Assembly (NCBI GenBank): GCA_009773765.1
Contig: WTWZ01000049.1
Coordinates: forward strand, 1 to 46,962
Origin: Prolixibacteraceae bacterium
GTDB taxonomy: Bacteria; Bacteroidota; Bacteroidia; Bacteroidales; Prolixibacteraceae
Reading direction: 5' to 3'
DNA length: 46,962 nt
The position numbers and the translations under genes were made by a program. The notes below the pieces were generated by a model. That model saw nothing but the letters and a program-made list of their open reading frames with translations. It was not told the origin of the DNA and ran no database searches. This document shows positions 8,107 to 17,440 of the stretch, piece by piece; position 1 is the first letter of the stretch; each line of letters starts with the position of its first letter.

Positions 8107-8727
8107 TTAATGAATTAAATAAAACAATGGGAACAGGAAAATCCAGATAAGGTCAACCAGGTGCCAGTACAAACCCGCGTTTTCCAGCAGGGCTGCCCGG
8201 TTTTCATGAACCGTTCCTTTTTGAATGCGTACAACAGCAAATAAAATGACGATTAATCCAACAATAATGTGAAGCGCATGAAGCCCGGTCATTACAAAGT
8301 ACAAACCGAAGAAAAGGATTTCTCCCTGGCTGAATTCGTTTAGCATGTGTTCTGATCCGGGAAAAATTCCGTGCTCGAATTTTGTACCCCATTCAAAATA
8401 CTTGTTCACCAAAAATACCAATCCAATAATAATTGTGACCGCAAGTAATCCCAGGGTTGCCCCTTTCTTTTTAAGTTGAAGAGTACTGGTTGACATGGCA
8501 ATCGTCATACTGCTCACCAAAAGCAAAACAGTATTTATTGCTCCAATTGTTATGTTTAATTCTTCGCCGGCAAGGTGAAATGCATCGGCATTCAGGTACC
8601 GGTATATTGAATAAACAATAAAAAGACCCCCAAAAAGCAGCAATTCAGTAGAAATGAACAGCCACATACCGATTTTTGATGCTTCAGCATCATAATGCGT
8701 GTGTGCCCCGTGTGCGTTTTGTTCCAT
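8107..8727 (-). CDS. coxC: cytochrome c oxidase subunit III
   Basis: Subunit III stabilises subunit I and its proton uptake path. The 206-aa product has five hydrophobic helices. Family landmarks include [19 protein letters not shown] near the start, [16 protein letters not shown] in the middle and [20 protein letters not shown] at the end. This is the short five-helix form common in caa3 and bo3 oxidases. It follows coxA by 13 bp. Confidence 0.95.
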   Translation of the reverse strand: MEQNAHGAHTHYDAEASKIGMWLFISTELLLFGGLFIVYSIYRYLNADAFHLAGEELNITIGAINTVLLLVSSMTIAMSTSTLQLKKKGATLGLLAVTIIIGLVFLVNKYFEWGTKFEHGIFPGSEHMLNEFSQGEILFFGLYFVMTGLHALHIIVGLIVILFAVVRIQKGTVHENRAALLENAGLYWHLVDLIWIFLFPLFYLIH

Positions 8728-8740
8728 AATTCAGTAAAGA

Positions 8741-10354
8741 TTATTTATAGTTATACGGTCCGTCGTCTTCGGCAATAACCGGAATTTCATCAAAATTTTC
8801 AAGAGACGGGGGGGAAGAAACCGTCCATTCCAAAGTTTTTCCACGCCAGGGGTTAATTTCGGCAGCAGGCCCTTTTCGGGCCGACCGAATCAGGTTAATA
8901 ATAATGATTACCAATCCGGTTACCATTATCCACGAGCCAAACGTACTCAGTATGTTCCCTCCGTGGAAATCATCCAGATAGTCGTAGTAGCGGCGGGGCA
9001 TTCCCATGATTCCCAGATAAAACATGGGGGTATATAAGGCCAGAAAACCAATGAAGAAAATCAGCCATCCGGCGTTTGCCCAGCCTTTATCGTACATTCT
9101 TCCGTAAATTTTTGGGAACCAGTAATGGGCAGCGGCAAAAAATGCAAAACCCGTTCCACCAAAAACAATATAGTGGAAATGTGCCACCACGAAAGCTGTA
9201 TCGTGTAAATGAACATTTGCAGCGAGCGACCCGAGCACCAAGCCGCTTAAGCCGCCAATCAGAAAAACAAATATAAACGACACCGCCCAGTACAGCGGAG
9301 TTTGAACGTTGATTGAGCCTTTATACATGGTGGATATCCAGTTGAATACTTTAATTGCACTGGGAATTGCCACAATAAAAGTTAGCAAAGAGAAATAATA
9401 TTGTGCTGTTCCGCTCATTCCGGCTGTAAACATGTGGTGCCCCCAAACCAGGTATCCAACAAAAGCAATGGCCATTGTTGAAGCAATAATTGCCTTGTAA
9501 CCAAAAATCATCTTTTGAGAAAATGTGGGTATAATTTCTGAAATAGCCCCCATTGCAGGTAATATCATGATATAAACCGCCGGATGCGAATAAATCCAGA
9601 ACAAATGCTGATATAAAATAGGGTCGCCACCAAGCGCAGGATCGAAAACACCAACACCAAACATACGTTCAAGCGCTACCAAAACAAGTGTAATCCCAAC
9701 AACTGGCGTAGCAAGTAATTGAATCCAGGCTGTGCCATACAAAGTCCATACAAACAATGGTAATTTCGACCATTTCATACCCGGACAGCGCATTCGGTGA
9801 ATGGTTACCAAAAAGTTTAAACCGGTTAATATTGATGAAAATCCCAGGATAAAGGCGCCAAAAATTGCAGGCAACAGATTAGTTCCGGTTTTAAAACTGT
9901 AAGGAGCGTAGAAGGTCCAACCGGTATCAGGAGCGCCTTTACCAAATATTACTGCAGACAACACTAAAAATACCCCTGCAACATATAACCACCATGACAG
10001 AAGGTTTAATTTTGGGAAAGCCACGTCTTTGGCGCCAATCATAATTGGCAAAAGAAAATTCCCAAAAACTGCGGGTAACCCGGGAATAACCACCATAAAA
10101 ATCATAATAACGCCATGAACTGTAAATGTTGCGTTGTAGGTTTGTGCTTCCATGATTGTTTTTCCGGGCGCCAGCAATTCAAATTTCATTGCAAGCCCCA
10201 GCAAAACCCCTACCGAAAACATGGTCATTATTGAGTACAAATAAAGTAACCCGATCCTTTTGTGGTCGGTTGATAAAACCCAACCGAGCAAACCTTTGTG
10301 CTTTCCCTTGTAAGTCAAATAGTTTGCTACGTTTGCTACATTTTCTTTTTGCAT
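8741..10354 (-). CDS. coxA: cytochrome c oxidase subunit I (A2-type haem-copper oxygen reductase)
   Basis: Subunit I holds the low-spin heme and the heme a3-CuB oxygen-reducing centre and pumps protons. The ~537-aa protein has twelve helices and the ligands: TVHGVIM, the His-Tyr element in YSHPAVYIMILP, the CuB pair in WGHHMF and the heme ligands in VAHFHYIVFGG. YSHPAV in place of xGHPEV marks the A2 branch, in which the D-channel glutamate is replaced by a nearby Tyr-Ser pair. The frame opens at a TTG at 10363, two bases before the sco stop; I prefer the ATG at 10354 (MQKENV). Confidence 0.96.
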   Translation of the reverse strand: MQKENVANVANYLTYKGKHKGLLGWVLSTDHKRIGLLYLYSIMTMFSVGVLLGLAMKFELLAPGKTIMEAQTYNATFTVHGVIMIFMVVIPGLPAVFGNFLLPIMIGAKDVAFPKLNLLSWWLYVAGVFLVLSAVIFGKGAPDTGWTFYAPYSFKTGTNLLPAIFGAFILGFSSILTGLNFLVTIHRMRCPGMKWSKLPLFVWTLYGTAWIQLLATPVVGITLVLVALERMFGVGVFDPALGGDPILYQHLFWIYSHPAVYIMILPAMGAISEIIPTFSQKMIFGYKAIIASTMAIAFVGYLVWGHHMFTAGMSGTAQYYFSLLTFIVAIPSAIKVFNWISTMYKGSINVQTPLYWAVSFIFVFLIGGLSGLVLGSLAANVHLHDTAFVVAHFHYIVFGGTGFAFFAAAHYWFPKIYGRMYDKGWANAGWLIFFIGFLALYTPMFYLGIMGMPRRYYDYLDDFHGGNILSTFGSWIMVTGLVIIIINLIRSARKGPAAEINPWRGKTLEWTVSSPPSLENFDEIPVIAEDDGPYNYK

Positions 10355-10364
10355 ATAATTCAAT

Positions 10365-11153
10365 TTAAATTCTTCTTCCTTTGGGTTTAAGTATTAAAAT
10401 TAACAATAATACCAATCCGAAAAACAGGATTAGAGTACCGCTAACTTTTGTAATGTTCATTACATAGGCCTGTCCTACTGGATCATAAGAATAGCAGAAT
10501 CGCAGTATTTTATTAAGCGTTGCCCCCGATTGACCTTTTGAAGCTTCCACAATTGCCATTTTCCACTCGAATGGCAGAAAATACATACCGTTCAGGTACC
10601 GTGTAATTTTGCCTTCCTTGCTGACCACCGTTAAAGAGGCAGCATGCAAAAAGTCGTTCCCAGTTTTTTTGTATTTGAAACCTGTCGCATTTGTTGCCCT
10701 TGCAATACTCGCGCTGTCACTGGTAAAGAAAAGCCATCCTTTTTTTGCCCCCTCCACATTATTCGACATCAGGTTCAGGTAATTTGCCTTTTTACGGATA
10801 CCCAAATCGATGGTTTCTCTGGGATCAAAACTGATGGTTAAAACCTGGTAATCAACTCCAGGCACCATGTCCGATTTATCCATTACCCCAGCCACTGCCT
10901 CCATTAACGGGCTGCAAATACCGGGACACCGGTAATACACAAAATTTATAATGGTGGGTTTATCGATTACATCGGCTAACCAAACCGGCTGGCCACTTTC
11001 GTTAATCAATAAAATACTGTCGGGCAGAAATTCATCGAGATGTTCAACCACGCCAATCTCAACATCGATATTATTTGCAACAGGATTTACAACATTCTGT
11101 CCAAACGCGATGGTCGAAATTGAAGCATATATCATTAAAAAGCTGATTTTCAT
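10365..11153 (-). CDS. SCO1/SenC copper-delivery protein
   Basis: Sco proteins carry copper to the CuA site of subunit II. The thioredoxin-like domain shows the copper motif YRCPGICSP (C76 and C80 from the chosen start) and the distant histidine in NDFLHAASLTVV. A signal peptide (MKISFLMIYASISTIAFGQ) precedes it, and a C-terminal membrane helix (about 235-257, GTLILFFGLVLLLILIL) ends in KGRRI, so it is anchored with the domain outside the inner membrane. The frame opens at 11180, but the ATG at 11153 gives a proper signal peptide. It is the first gene of the caa3 operon. Confidence 0.93.
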   Translation of the reverse strand: MKISFLMIYASISTIAFGQNVVNPVANNIDVEIGVVEHLDEFLPDSILLINESGQPVWLADVIDKPTIINFVYYRCPGICSPLMEAVAGVMDKSDMVPGVDYQVLTISFDPRETIDLGIRKKANYLNLMSNNVEGAKKGWLFFTSDSASIARATNATGFKYKKTGNDFLHAASLTVVSKEGKITRYLNGMYFLPFEWKMAIVEASKGQSGATLNKILRFCYSYDPVGQAYVMNITKVSGTLILFFGLVLLLILILKPKGRRI

Positions 11154-11195
11154 TATTTTGGTTTTTACGCTTTCGCTCAAATTTTACATGTCCTA

Positions 11196-11203
11196 CAAAT
11201 ATA
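11196..11203 (-). promoter_or_regulatory. possible -7 box for the caa3 operon (TATATTTG)
   Basis: TATATTTG on the minus strand, 43 bases before the chosen sco ATG, matches TAnnTTTG. No TTTG stands 19-21 bases further upstream, so it may need an activator or be chance. Confidence 0.4.
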
Positions 11204-11532
11204 CCCAAAAGCCTTTTATGTTTTCCATCTTAAAAACCACAAATACTGATTAAAGTTTATTTACAAGTTGTTTTCTGACAATATTTTTTGAAAAAAATCA
11301 GATGGGCAATTTTTTATAAAGATTGAATACAAATTATTGAAGTTTATTTTTATAAAACAGCCAATTCATAAGCCAGTCCCTTTTTAATATTTACAGCCAT
11401 GCTTTATTTTAATTGTTATATATCAATAATTTAAGGGTGTAAAATTCCTGTTGAAAAATGGATATATTATAATTAGCTCATTATTAGAAAATAAAATCAT
11501 ATTTGTCTTTTAATTTTGGGGCGGTTTAAGCG

Positions 11533-11563
11533 TTTGCAACTTTCACCAGATTATTTAAATTCG
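11533..11563 (+). promoter_or_regulatory. promoter candidate for the cbb3/NrfD cluster
   Basis: TTTG at 11533-11536 is followed after exactly 19 bases by TAAATTCG (11556-11563), which matches TAnnTTTG in seven of eight positions. It lies 55 bases before the first ATG of the cluster. Spacing is right for a Bacteroidota sigma-ABfr promoter. Confidence 0.5.
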
Positions 11564-11617
11564 TGCAAATAAGTTGAGTTCTGTCTCGCTGTCACATCTT
11601 CAAAAAAAGAGATACAA

Positions 11618-12535
11618 ATGGAGAGAAATACACGAAGAAATTTCATGAAAAAACTGGGCGCCTCAATGGGCGTTGCAGGTGTTTTGGGTAGTTCAGGCCT
11701 TTTCAGTTCATGTGCCAAAGTTGAAACAAACACAAGCGGTAAAATAACGCTTTTAACATCGGACGGCGAGCTTGTTGAAGTTGAAAAGGCGCTGCTAAAA
11801 CCTGCCGATATACCATCGCTCCCTGAAAACCAAAAACGTGGCAGGTTGGGCTTGTCGGGCAGAAGCTGGGTAATGGTAATCGACCTTTCGAAATGCCGGA
11901 ATGCCCGCGAATGTATGAAAGCCTGTCAAAACCACCACCAGTTAAGGCCAGAGCAACACCATATAAATGTGCTGCAAATGCAGGATGCCGAACACACGGC
12001 GCCGTATTACATGCCCAAACCGTGTCAGCAGTGCGACAATCCGCCATGTACAAAAGTATGCCCGGTGAATGCTACTTTTAAGCGTGACGACGGTATAGTT
12101 TTAATTGATAACGAACGGTGTATTGGCTGCCGGTTTTGTATTGCAGCCTGCCCTTATTCTGCCCGCGTTTTTAACTGGTTCGAACCGCGTGATGCTGAAA
12201 AATATGAAGGTGTTACTTATAATATTGAAGCCAACGTTCCGCAAAAGAAAGGCACCATATCGAAATGTCTTTTCAGCGCCGACCGTTTGAGGGACAGCAA
12301 ATTACCCTCTTGTGTATCAGCCTGCCCCAATGGCGTTTATTGGTTTGGCGACCGAAACGAAGACGCCGTAACAAACGGTACCACAAAAGAAACCGTAAGT
12401 TTCAGCGAACTGATTGAAAAAAATGCAGCCTACACTTTAATGGAAGAGTTGGGAACCAAACCCAGGGTTTATTACCTGCCGCCAAAAGACAGGGCTTTCC
12501 CGTTTCAGGGACAAAATAACACTCACCATTCCTAA
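11618..12535 (+). CDS. Tat-exported iron-sulfur electron-transfer subunit (HybA/PhsB/ActB-C-terminal type)
   Basis: The 305-aa protein begins with a twin-arginine signal (NTRRNFMKKLG) ending in a possible lipobox (LFSSC). It has the four cysteine groups of ferredoxin subunits that pair with NrfD proteins: C93/C99/C103, C136/C139/C144/C148, C168/C171/C174/C178 and C217/C232/C236. Groups 2 and 3 are complete. In groups 1 and 4 the second cysteine of the usual pattern is missing (A96 and S220), so one or two clusters may be 3Fe-4S. The next two genes encode an NrfD-like quinol-binding partner and an anchored cytochrome c; no molybdopterin subunit is present. Role inferred: electron wire from quinol to cytochrome c. 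Confidence 0.85.
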   Translation: MERNTRRNFMKKLGASMGVAGVLGSSGLFSSCAKVETNTSGKITLLTSDGELVEVEKALLKPADIPSLPENQKRGRLGLSGRSWVMVIDLSKCRNARECMKACQNHHQLRPEQHHINVLQMQDAEHTAPYYMPKPCQQCDNPPCTKVCPVNATFKRDDGIVLIDNERCIGCRFCIAACPYSARVFNWFEPRDAEKYEGVTYNIEANVPQKKGTISKCLFSADRLRDSKLPSCVSACPNGVYWFGDRNEDAVTNGTTKETVSFSELIEKNAAYTLMEELGTKPRVYYLPPKDRAFPFQGQNNTHHS

Positions 12536-12553
12536 TCAAATAAATACTAAACG

Positions 12554-13915
12554 ATGGATAAAATAGAATCTGCTGCTGAATCGCGGAAATTGTTAAACAA
12601 AATTACCTTCGACCTCACACGCTCGATTGTGAAAAAAGATGAACTGACCCGGTTCTGGTTTTTCATATTAATTATGTTTGCCGGCGTGGGTTTGTGGGGA
12701 TGGACAATACAGTTCAGTACCGGGCTGGGTGTTACCGGAATGCGCGACTATGTTTCGTGGGGAATGTACATTGCCAATTTTGTGTTTTTTGTAGCAGTAA
12801 GCCTCATTGGTTTCCTCATCAGTTCTGCGCTGCATTTACTGAAAATAAACTGGGCAAAACCGGTTTCACGTGTTGCCGAACAGGTTGCCATTGCTGCGGT
12901 GGCGCTGGCAGGCGTAATAATTATCATGGATATGGGACGCCCCGACAGGTTTCTGAACATATTCCTGCACGGAAGATTTGCTTCGCCAATTATCTGGGAT
13001 GTAACCGTAATAACCACTTACCTCGTTATTTCACTGCTGCTGTTTTATATTCCGCTCATTCCCGATTTGGCGTTAATGCGCGACCGGATGGGAAAAGAAC
13101 TTCCAAAATGGCAAATAAAACTTTATACAGTTCTGGCGTTGGGATGGAAAGGGAAAGCTGAACAATACAAAATTATTTATCACACGCTGAGGATTTTGAT
13201 GCTTTTGATCATCCCTGTAGGTTTATCCATTCATACCGTTACATCGTGGCTGTTTGCGGCTACTTTACGCCCGGGCTGGGACACTTCAATTTTAGGGCCT
13301 TATTTTGTTGCCGGGGCTTTTGTTGCCGGAACTGCCGCAGTAATTGTTGTAATGTATATTTACAGGTTACGTTACAATCTGAAGGATTATTTTCAGGATT
13401 TGCATTTTAATTATATGGGAAAACTATTGGTTTTTGTATGCCTGGTTTATTTGTATTTCAACATCAACGAATATCTTGTGCCGGGATACAAAATGAAACT
13501 GGCCGATGGAATTCATTTAACTGAATTGTTCAAAGGGAATCACTCCGGGATGTTTTGGATAGTTCAGCTTACCGGGCTATTGCTGCCGATTGTGCTTTTG
13601 TTGTTCCCTTATTTCAGAAAACCGCTGCCAATTGCCATAATTTCCCTGATAGTAATGATTTCGGCCTGGTTTAAACGATACCTAATTGTTATCCCCACGC
13701 TTGAACATCCGTTTTTACCGGTTCAGAATGTTCCCGTAAATTTTCAGAACTATTCTCCAACCAGCACCGAAATAATGATTACAATATTTTCCTTTGTTGC
13801 CGCATTCCTCATTATTTCGGTACTGGCCAAACTTTTCCCGGTAATTGCCATCTGGGAATATGCAGAGGATCAGGGGATTGATAAAAAGTACCTTACAGAA
13901 AACCTAAAAAACTAA
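12554..13915 (+). CDS. nrfD: NrfD/PsrC/ActC-like membrane quinol-interacting subunit
   Basis: The 453-aa product has about ten hydrophobic helices and the NrfD-family layout: FWFFILIMFAGVGLWGW near the start, the loop MRDYVSWGMYIANFVFF, the conserved IIMDMGRPDRFLN and a later PVGLSIHTVTSWLFA. Proteins of this family take electrons from (or give them to) menaquinol and pass them to a periplasmic FeS partner; the ActC and ActF subunits of alternative complex III are relatives. The FeS partner gene is 18 bp upstream and the cytochrome c gene 6 bp downstream. The symbol nrfD names the family, not a nitrite-reductase role: no nrfA is here. Confidence 0.88.
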   Translation: MDKIESAAESRKLLNKITFDLTRSIVKKDELTRFWFFILIMFAGVGLWGWTIQFSTGLGVTGMRDYVSWGMYIANFVFFVAVSLIGFLISSALHLLKINWAKPVSRVAEQVAIAAVALAGVIIIMDMGRPDRFLNIFLHGRFASPIIWDVTVITTYLVISLLLFYIPLIPDLALMRDRMGKELPKWQIKLYTVLALGWKGKAEQYKIIYHTLRILMLLIIPVGLSIHTVTSWLFAATLRPGWDTSILGPYFVAGAFVAGTAAVIVVMYIYRLRYNLKDYFQDLHFNYMGKLLVFVCLVYLYFNINEYLVPGYKMKLADGIHLTELFKGNHSGMFWIVQLTGLLLPIVLLLFPYFRKPLPIAIISLIVMISAWFKRYLIVIPTLEHPFLPVQNVPVNFQNYSPTSTEIMITIFSFVAAFLIISVLAKLFPVIAIWEYAEDQGIDKKYLTENLKN

Positions 13916-13921
13916 TTTGCC

Positions 13922-14797
13922 ATGAACAGGAAAATCAGCTTTTTGACAATAGTAACCCTGTTTTTATCGGTGCAGGCTAATGCACAGGATTGGCCCGTAC
14001 CTGCCGATCAAAATAACAGGGTAAATCCGCAGGAATATAATCTGGCGAATGTAAATAAAGGGAAAGACCTCTATTTGAAGAACTGCAAATCTTGTCATGG
14101 CGACCCGGGCAAAAACAATGCTTTGCCGCTTGTTCCCCCGCCGGTGGACGTAACCTCAGACAAAATGCAGAAAAACACCGAAGGCGGACTGTATTATAAA
14201 ATTACCAATGGCCGTGGTGCGATGCCTCAGTTTAAAACAACCATTTCCGACGATGACCGCTGGAAAATTGTAAATTACATTTCGAATTTCAGCCCCAAAA
14301 AACAACCTTTGCTCGTAGATGCCCCGCCGGTAAAAGCAAAACTGCTTGCATCGGTTAACGAACGCGAAAGAAAGGTTGAAGTTTTTGCAGAATCTGAGAA
14401 CAACGGGATTTTTACAAAATTACCGAACACTCCTATTACTGTCAGCACAAAAAAGGCCTTTGGAAATATTGAAATGGGAAAAGTGCTAACCGATGAAAAC
14501 GGAAGGGCTGAATTTGTAATTCCTGAAACTGTTATTGGCGATGAACAAGGGAATGTGAATATTGTGGTTTCACTTGATGACAATTATATTGCCGATATTG
14601 TTACCCTGGATAAAGCAAAAGTAGGGCAGCTCAAACCAACACCGAAACTGATCCAGAAAGGGATTTTGTGGTCAACCAATGAAAATATCCAAATCTGGTT
14701 GCTTTTTTCGTACATAGCGGCAGCAGGAGGCGCATGGCTTACGATTGGGTACATCGTTTTTCAGATTGCAAAAATTAAACGGTTAAGTAAAGAATAA
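13922..14797 (+). CDS. membrane-anchored monoheme cytochrome c with a C-terminal beta domain
   Basis: The 291-aa protein has a signal peptide (to NAQDW), one heme c site CKSCH (about 56-60) and a Met ligand in GRGAMPQFKT. After the cytochrome domain comes a ~100-residue beta-rich part (KLLASVNERERKVEVFAES... VIPETVIGDEQGNVNIVVSL) that I do not recognise, perhaps an Ig-like domain. One C-terminal helix (about 255-280) anchors it to the inner membrane. It follows the nrfD-like gene by 6 bp and precedes ccoS by 14 bp. Likely electron acceptor of the FeS/NrfD pair and donor to the cbb3 oxidase; this is inference from position. Confidence 0.8.
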   Translation: MNRKISFLTIVTLFLSVQANAQDWPVPADQNNRVNPQEYNLANVNKGKDLYLKNCKSCHGDPGKNNALPLVPPPVDVTSDKMQKNTEGGLYYKITNGRGAMPQFKTTISDDDRWKIVNYISNFSPKKQPLLVDAPPVKAKLLASVNERERKVEVFAESENNGIFTKLPNTPITVSTKKAFGNIEMGKVLTDENGRAEFVIPETVIGDEQGNVNIVVSLDDNYIADIVTLDKAKVGQLKPTPKLIQKGILWSTNENIQIWLLFSYIAAAGGAWLTIGYIVFQIAKIKRLSKE

Positions 14798-14811
14798 TCA
14801 ATTAAAACTGA

Positions 14812-14997
14812 ATGAATATTTTTTATCTGTTAATAGGGGTGAGTTTGTTCGCAGCGCTTATTTTTTTGGGCGCTTTTATTTGGGCCGTCAAAACCGGTCA
14901 GTTCGATGATAACGAAACCCCTTCGATCAGAATATTGTTCGATGATGATCCCAACAATGTTGAAGAGACAGATAACAGTATAAACAAAACGAAGTAA
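14812..14997 (+). CDS. ccoS: cbb3-type oxidase assembly protein CcoS
   Basis: The 61-aa protein has one N-terminal helix (MNIFYLLIGVSLFAALIFLGAF) followed by IWAVKTGQFDDNETPSIRILFDD, which is the CcoS/FixS pattern (a W-x3-GQFDD-like stretch after the helix). CcoS is needed for cofactor insertion into the cbb3 oxidase. It lies 9 bp ahead of ccoNO. Confidence 0.92.
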   Translation: MNIFYLLIGVSLFAALIFLGAFIWAVKTGQFDDNETPSIRILFDDDPNNVEETDNSINKTK

Positions 14998-15006
14998 TGT
15001 AAACTT

Positions 15007-17440
15007 ATGGAAAATCAGAAGTTCTTTTATGACAATAAAATTGTAAGGTTGTTTGTCCTGGCCACGCTTGTCTGGGGAATCGTGGGTGTTATTGTTGGCC
15101 TGTTGGTTGCGCTTCAACTGGCATTTCCAATCTTTAATTTTGGCCTCGAATTTACAACTTTTGGCAGGATGAGGCCGCTTCATACCAATGCTGTTATTTT
15201 TGCATTTGTTGGAAATGCCATTTTCGCCGGGATTTATTATTCGATGCAAAAATTGTTGAAAACCAGAATGTTTAACGATACGCTAAGCCAGGTTAATTTC
15301 TGGGGATGGCAGTTGATCATTGTTCTTGCAGCTTTATCATTTGTGTTTGGAATTACCACCTCCAAAGAATATGCAGAGCTGGAATGGCCCATCGATATTT
15401 TGATTGCAGTTATATGGGTTGTTTTTGGCTGGAATATGATTGGGACCATCATGGTACGCAGGGTTCAGCACATTTACGCAGCTATCTGGTGGTACCTGGC
15501 CACTTTTTTGGGAATAGCAATTTTGCACGTTGTAAACTCGTTTGCAATACCTGTTTCCCTGACAAAAAGCTACTCGGTTTATGCAGGGGCGCAGGATGCT
15601 GTTGTTCAGTGGTGGTACGGTCATAATGCAGTTGCGTTTTTTCTTACAACCCCGTTTCTTGGGTTAATGTACTATTATCTTCCCAAAGCTGCCAACCGGC
15701 CAATTTATTCGTATAAATTATCCATAATTCACTTTTGGTCCCTCATTTTTCTATATATGTGGGCAGGTCCGCACCATTTGCTTTATCAGGCTTTACCCGA
15801 ATGGGCACAGGCGGTGGGGAGGAATGATAAACGGACTTTTAACTTTACGCGGTGCCTGGGACAGGGTCCGCGACAGCGCGGCGCTGAAATTTATGGTAGT
15901 GGCCGTAACTGCTTATGGAATGTCAACTTTCGAAGGGCCGATGATGTCGCTGAAATCAGTCAACCAGATTACCCATTTTACCGACTGGACAATCGGCCAT
16001 GTGCATATTGCTGCAATGGGATGGAACGGCGGAATTGTGTTTGGAATGCTTTACTGGCTGATTCCAAAACTTTTCAGGATAAAACTTTTTTCCGAAAAAC
16101 TGGCAAACATCCATTTCTGGGTTTCAACGCTGGCAATTCTTTTGTATGCCATTCCCCTCTACTGGTCGGCTGTTACTCAGTGGTTAATGTTGCGGGAATA
16201 TACTCCCGAAGGTTTTTTGGCTTATCCCAACTTCATGGAAACGCTGGCGCAAATTTTACCCATGTATTCAATAAGAATAATTGGGGGGGCTTTATTTATG
16301 GTTGGATTTATAATTATGATGTTCAACTTATTTAAGACCATGGCCTCCGGTACGCTTGAAAATAACGAACCGGCTGAGGCGCCTGCTTTGGTTTTGCTGG
16401 GAGCCCGTAATCCGGCGCAGGAAACCATTCACCGCTGGATGGAAAGAAAAAGTGTGCGTTTCTCTATCTGGGTATTTATTGCGCTCTCTATTGGCGGGGC
16501 TGTTGAAATTATCCCGATGATTTTTATCAAATCAAATATACCCACCATCGATTCTGTAAAACCTTACACTCCGCTGGAACTTGCGGGGCGCGATATTTAC
16601 ATTTCCGAAGGCTGTTACACCTGCCACTCGCAAATGGTAAGGCCATTCCGTTGGGAAACCGACCGGTATGGCGAATATTCAAAGATTGGCGAATTTGTTT
16701 ACGATCATCCTTTTCAGTGGGGATCGCGCAGGACAGGGCCCGATTTGGCACGCGCCGGGGTTATAGGCGGGCCGATGTATAAAAACGCGGCATGGCACTA
16801 TAATCATTTTATGGATCCTCAAAAAATGAACGAACAGTCGATTATGCCGAACTATGCCTGGTTTGCAAAAAAGGAAATTGATATTGATATCATTCCGGCA
16901 AAAATTCGTGCTATGCAAACTTTGGGGGTTCCATATCCTGAGGGCTACGATAAAATTGCCGCAGATGACCTGATGAAACAGGCACAACTTATTGTTGACG
17001 ATCTAAAGGCATCAAATATCGACATTGAACCTACAAAACAGATGGTTGCAATGATTGCCTACATGCATAAACTGGGTAAAGATATTGCACCTCCGCCTGC
17101 TGTTCCGGTAACCGTACCAACTGATTCAACAGCGGTTGCAGCTCAACAGGATTTGAAAGAAGTGGTTTTGCTTACCAGCAAAGCAGACCTGGCAGAGGCA
17201 AAGCAGATATATTCATCGGTGTGCGCTGTTTGCCACGGTCCGGAGGGGAAGGGCATTCCGCCGGCATTCCCCGATTTAACCGACAATGAATGGCTGCATG
17301 GCAATTCACCTGCCCAGGTTTATCATTCAATTGCTGAAGGGATTATTGCAAAGGGCATGATCCCATACAAAAACCAGTATTCCGATAAACAGTTAACTCA
17401 ATTAACCAGTTACATCTTAGAAGTTTTAAATAAAAAATGA
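15007..17440 (+). pseudogene. ccoNO: fused cbb3 oxidase subunits I-II (CcoN-CcoO), frame broken in CcoN
   Basis: The first 269 codons give CcoN up to LPEWAQA, with heme/CuB residues RPLHTNAV, WYGHNAVAFF, the tyrosine in PIYSYKLSIIHFW and the pair GPHHLLY. The frame then shifts: at 15815 the sequence resumes one frame over as WGGMINGLLTLRGAW, the next conserved CcoN block, and runs through DWTIGHVHIAAMGWNG into CcoO (CYTCHSQMVRP) and an extra C-terminal cytochrome c domain (CAVCHGPEGKG), ending at 17440. About 13 residues (the family's LGMVxSxxLxAPS) are missing and one base is extra: a net loss of 38 nt. The expected intact protein is ~823 aa. Either the oxidase is inactive in this strain, or the deletion is an assembly error. 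Confidence 0.88.

Larger units (their letters stand above)
11181..11617. other. divergent intergenic region between the two oxidase clusters
   Basis: The 437-bp gap is very AT-rich and holds no ORF that looks real. It contains candidate promoters for both directions (11196-11203 minus, 11533-11563 plus, and another TAATTTTG at 11511-11518 plus). It is long enough for one or more regulator sites. I could not find a convincing FNR/CRP palindrome by eye. Confidence 0.6.

Noticed and set aside
12554-13915. Nitrite or polysulfide reductase locus
   Set aside because: The NrfD family name suggests it, but no NrfA multiheme cytochrome or molybdoenzyme catalytic subunit is present.
11618-14797. Alternative complex III operon
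   Set aside because: There is no pentaheme ActA, no molybdopterin-like ActB part and no second NrfD-like ActF; only three of the parts have counterparts.
15306-15626. ORF in frame 3 within ccoN
   Set aside because: Out-of-frame reading of conserved CcoN codons; not needed to explain the lesion further downstream.
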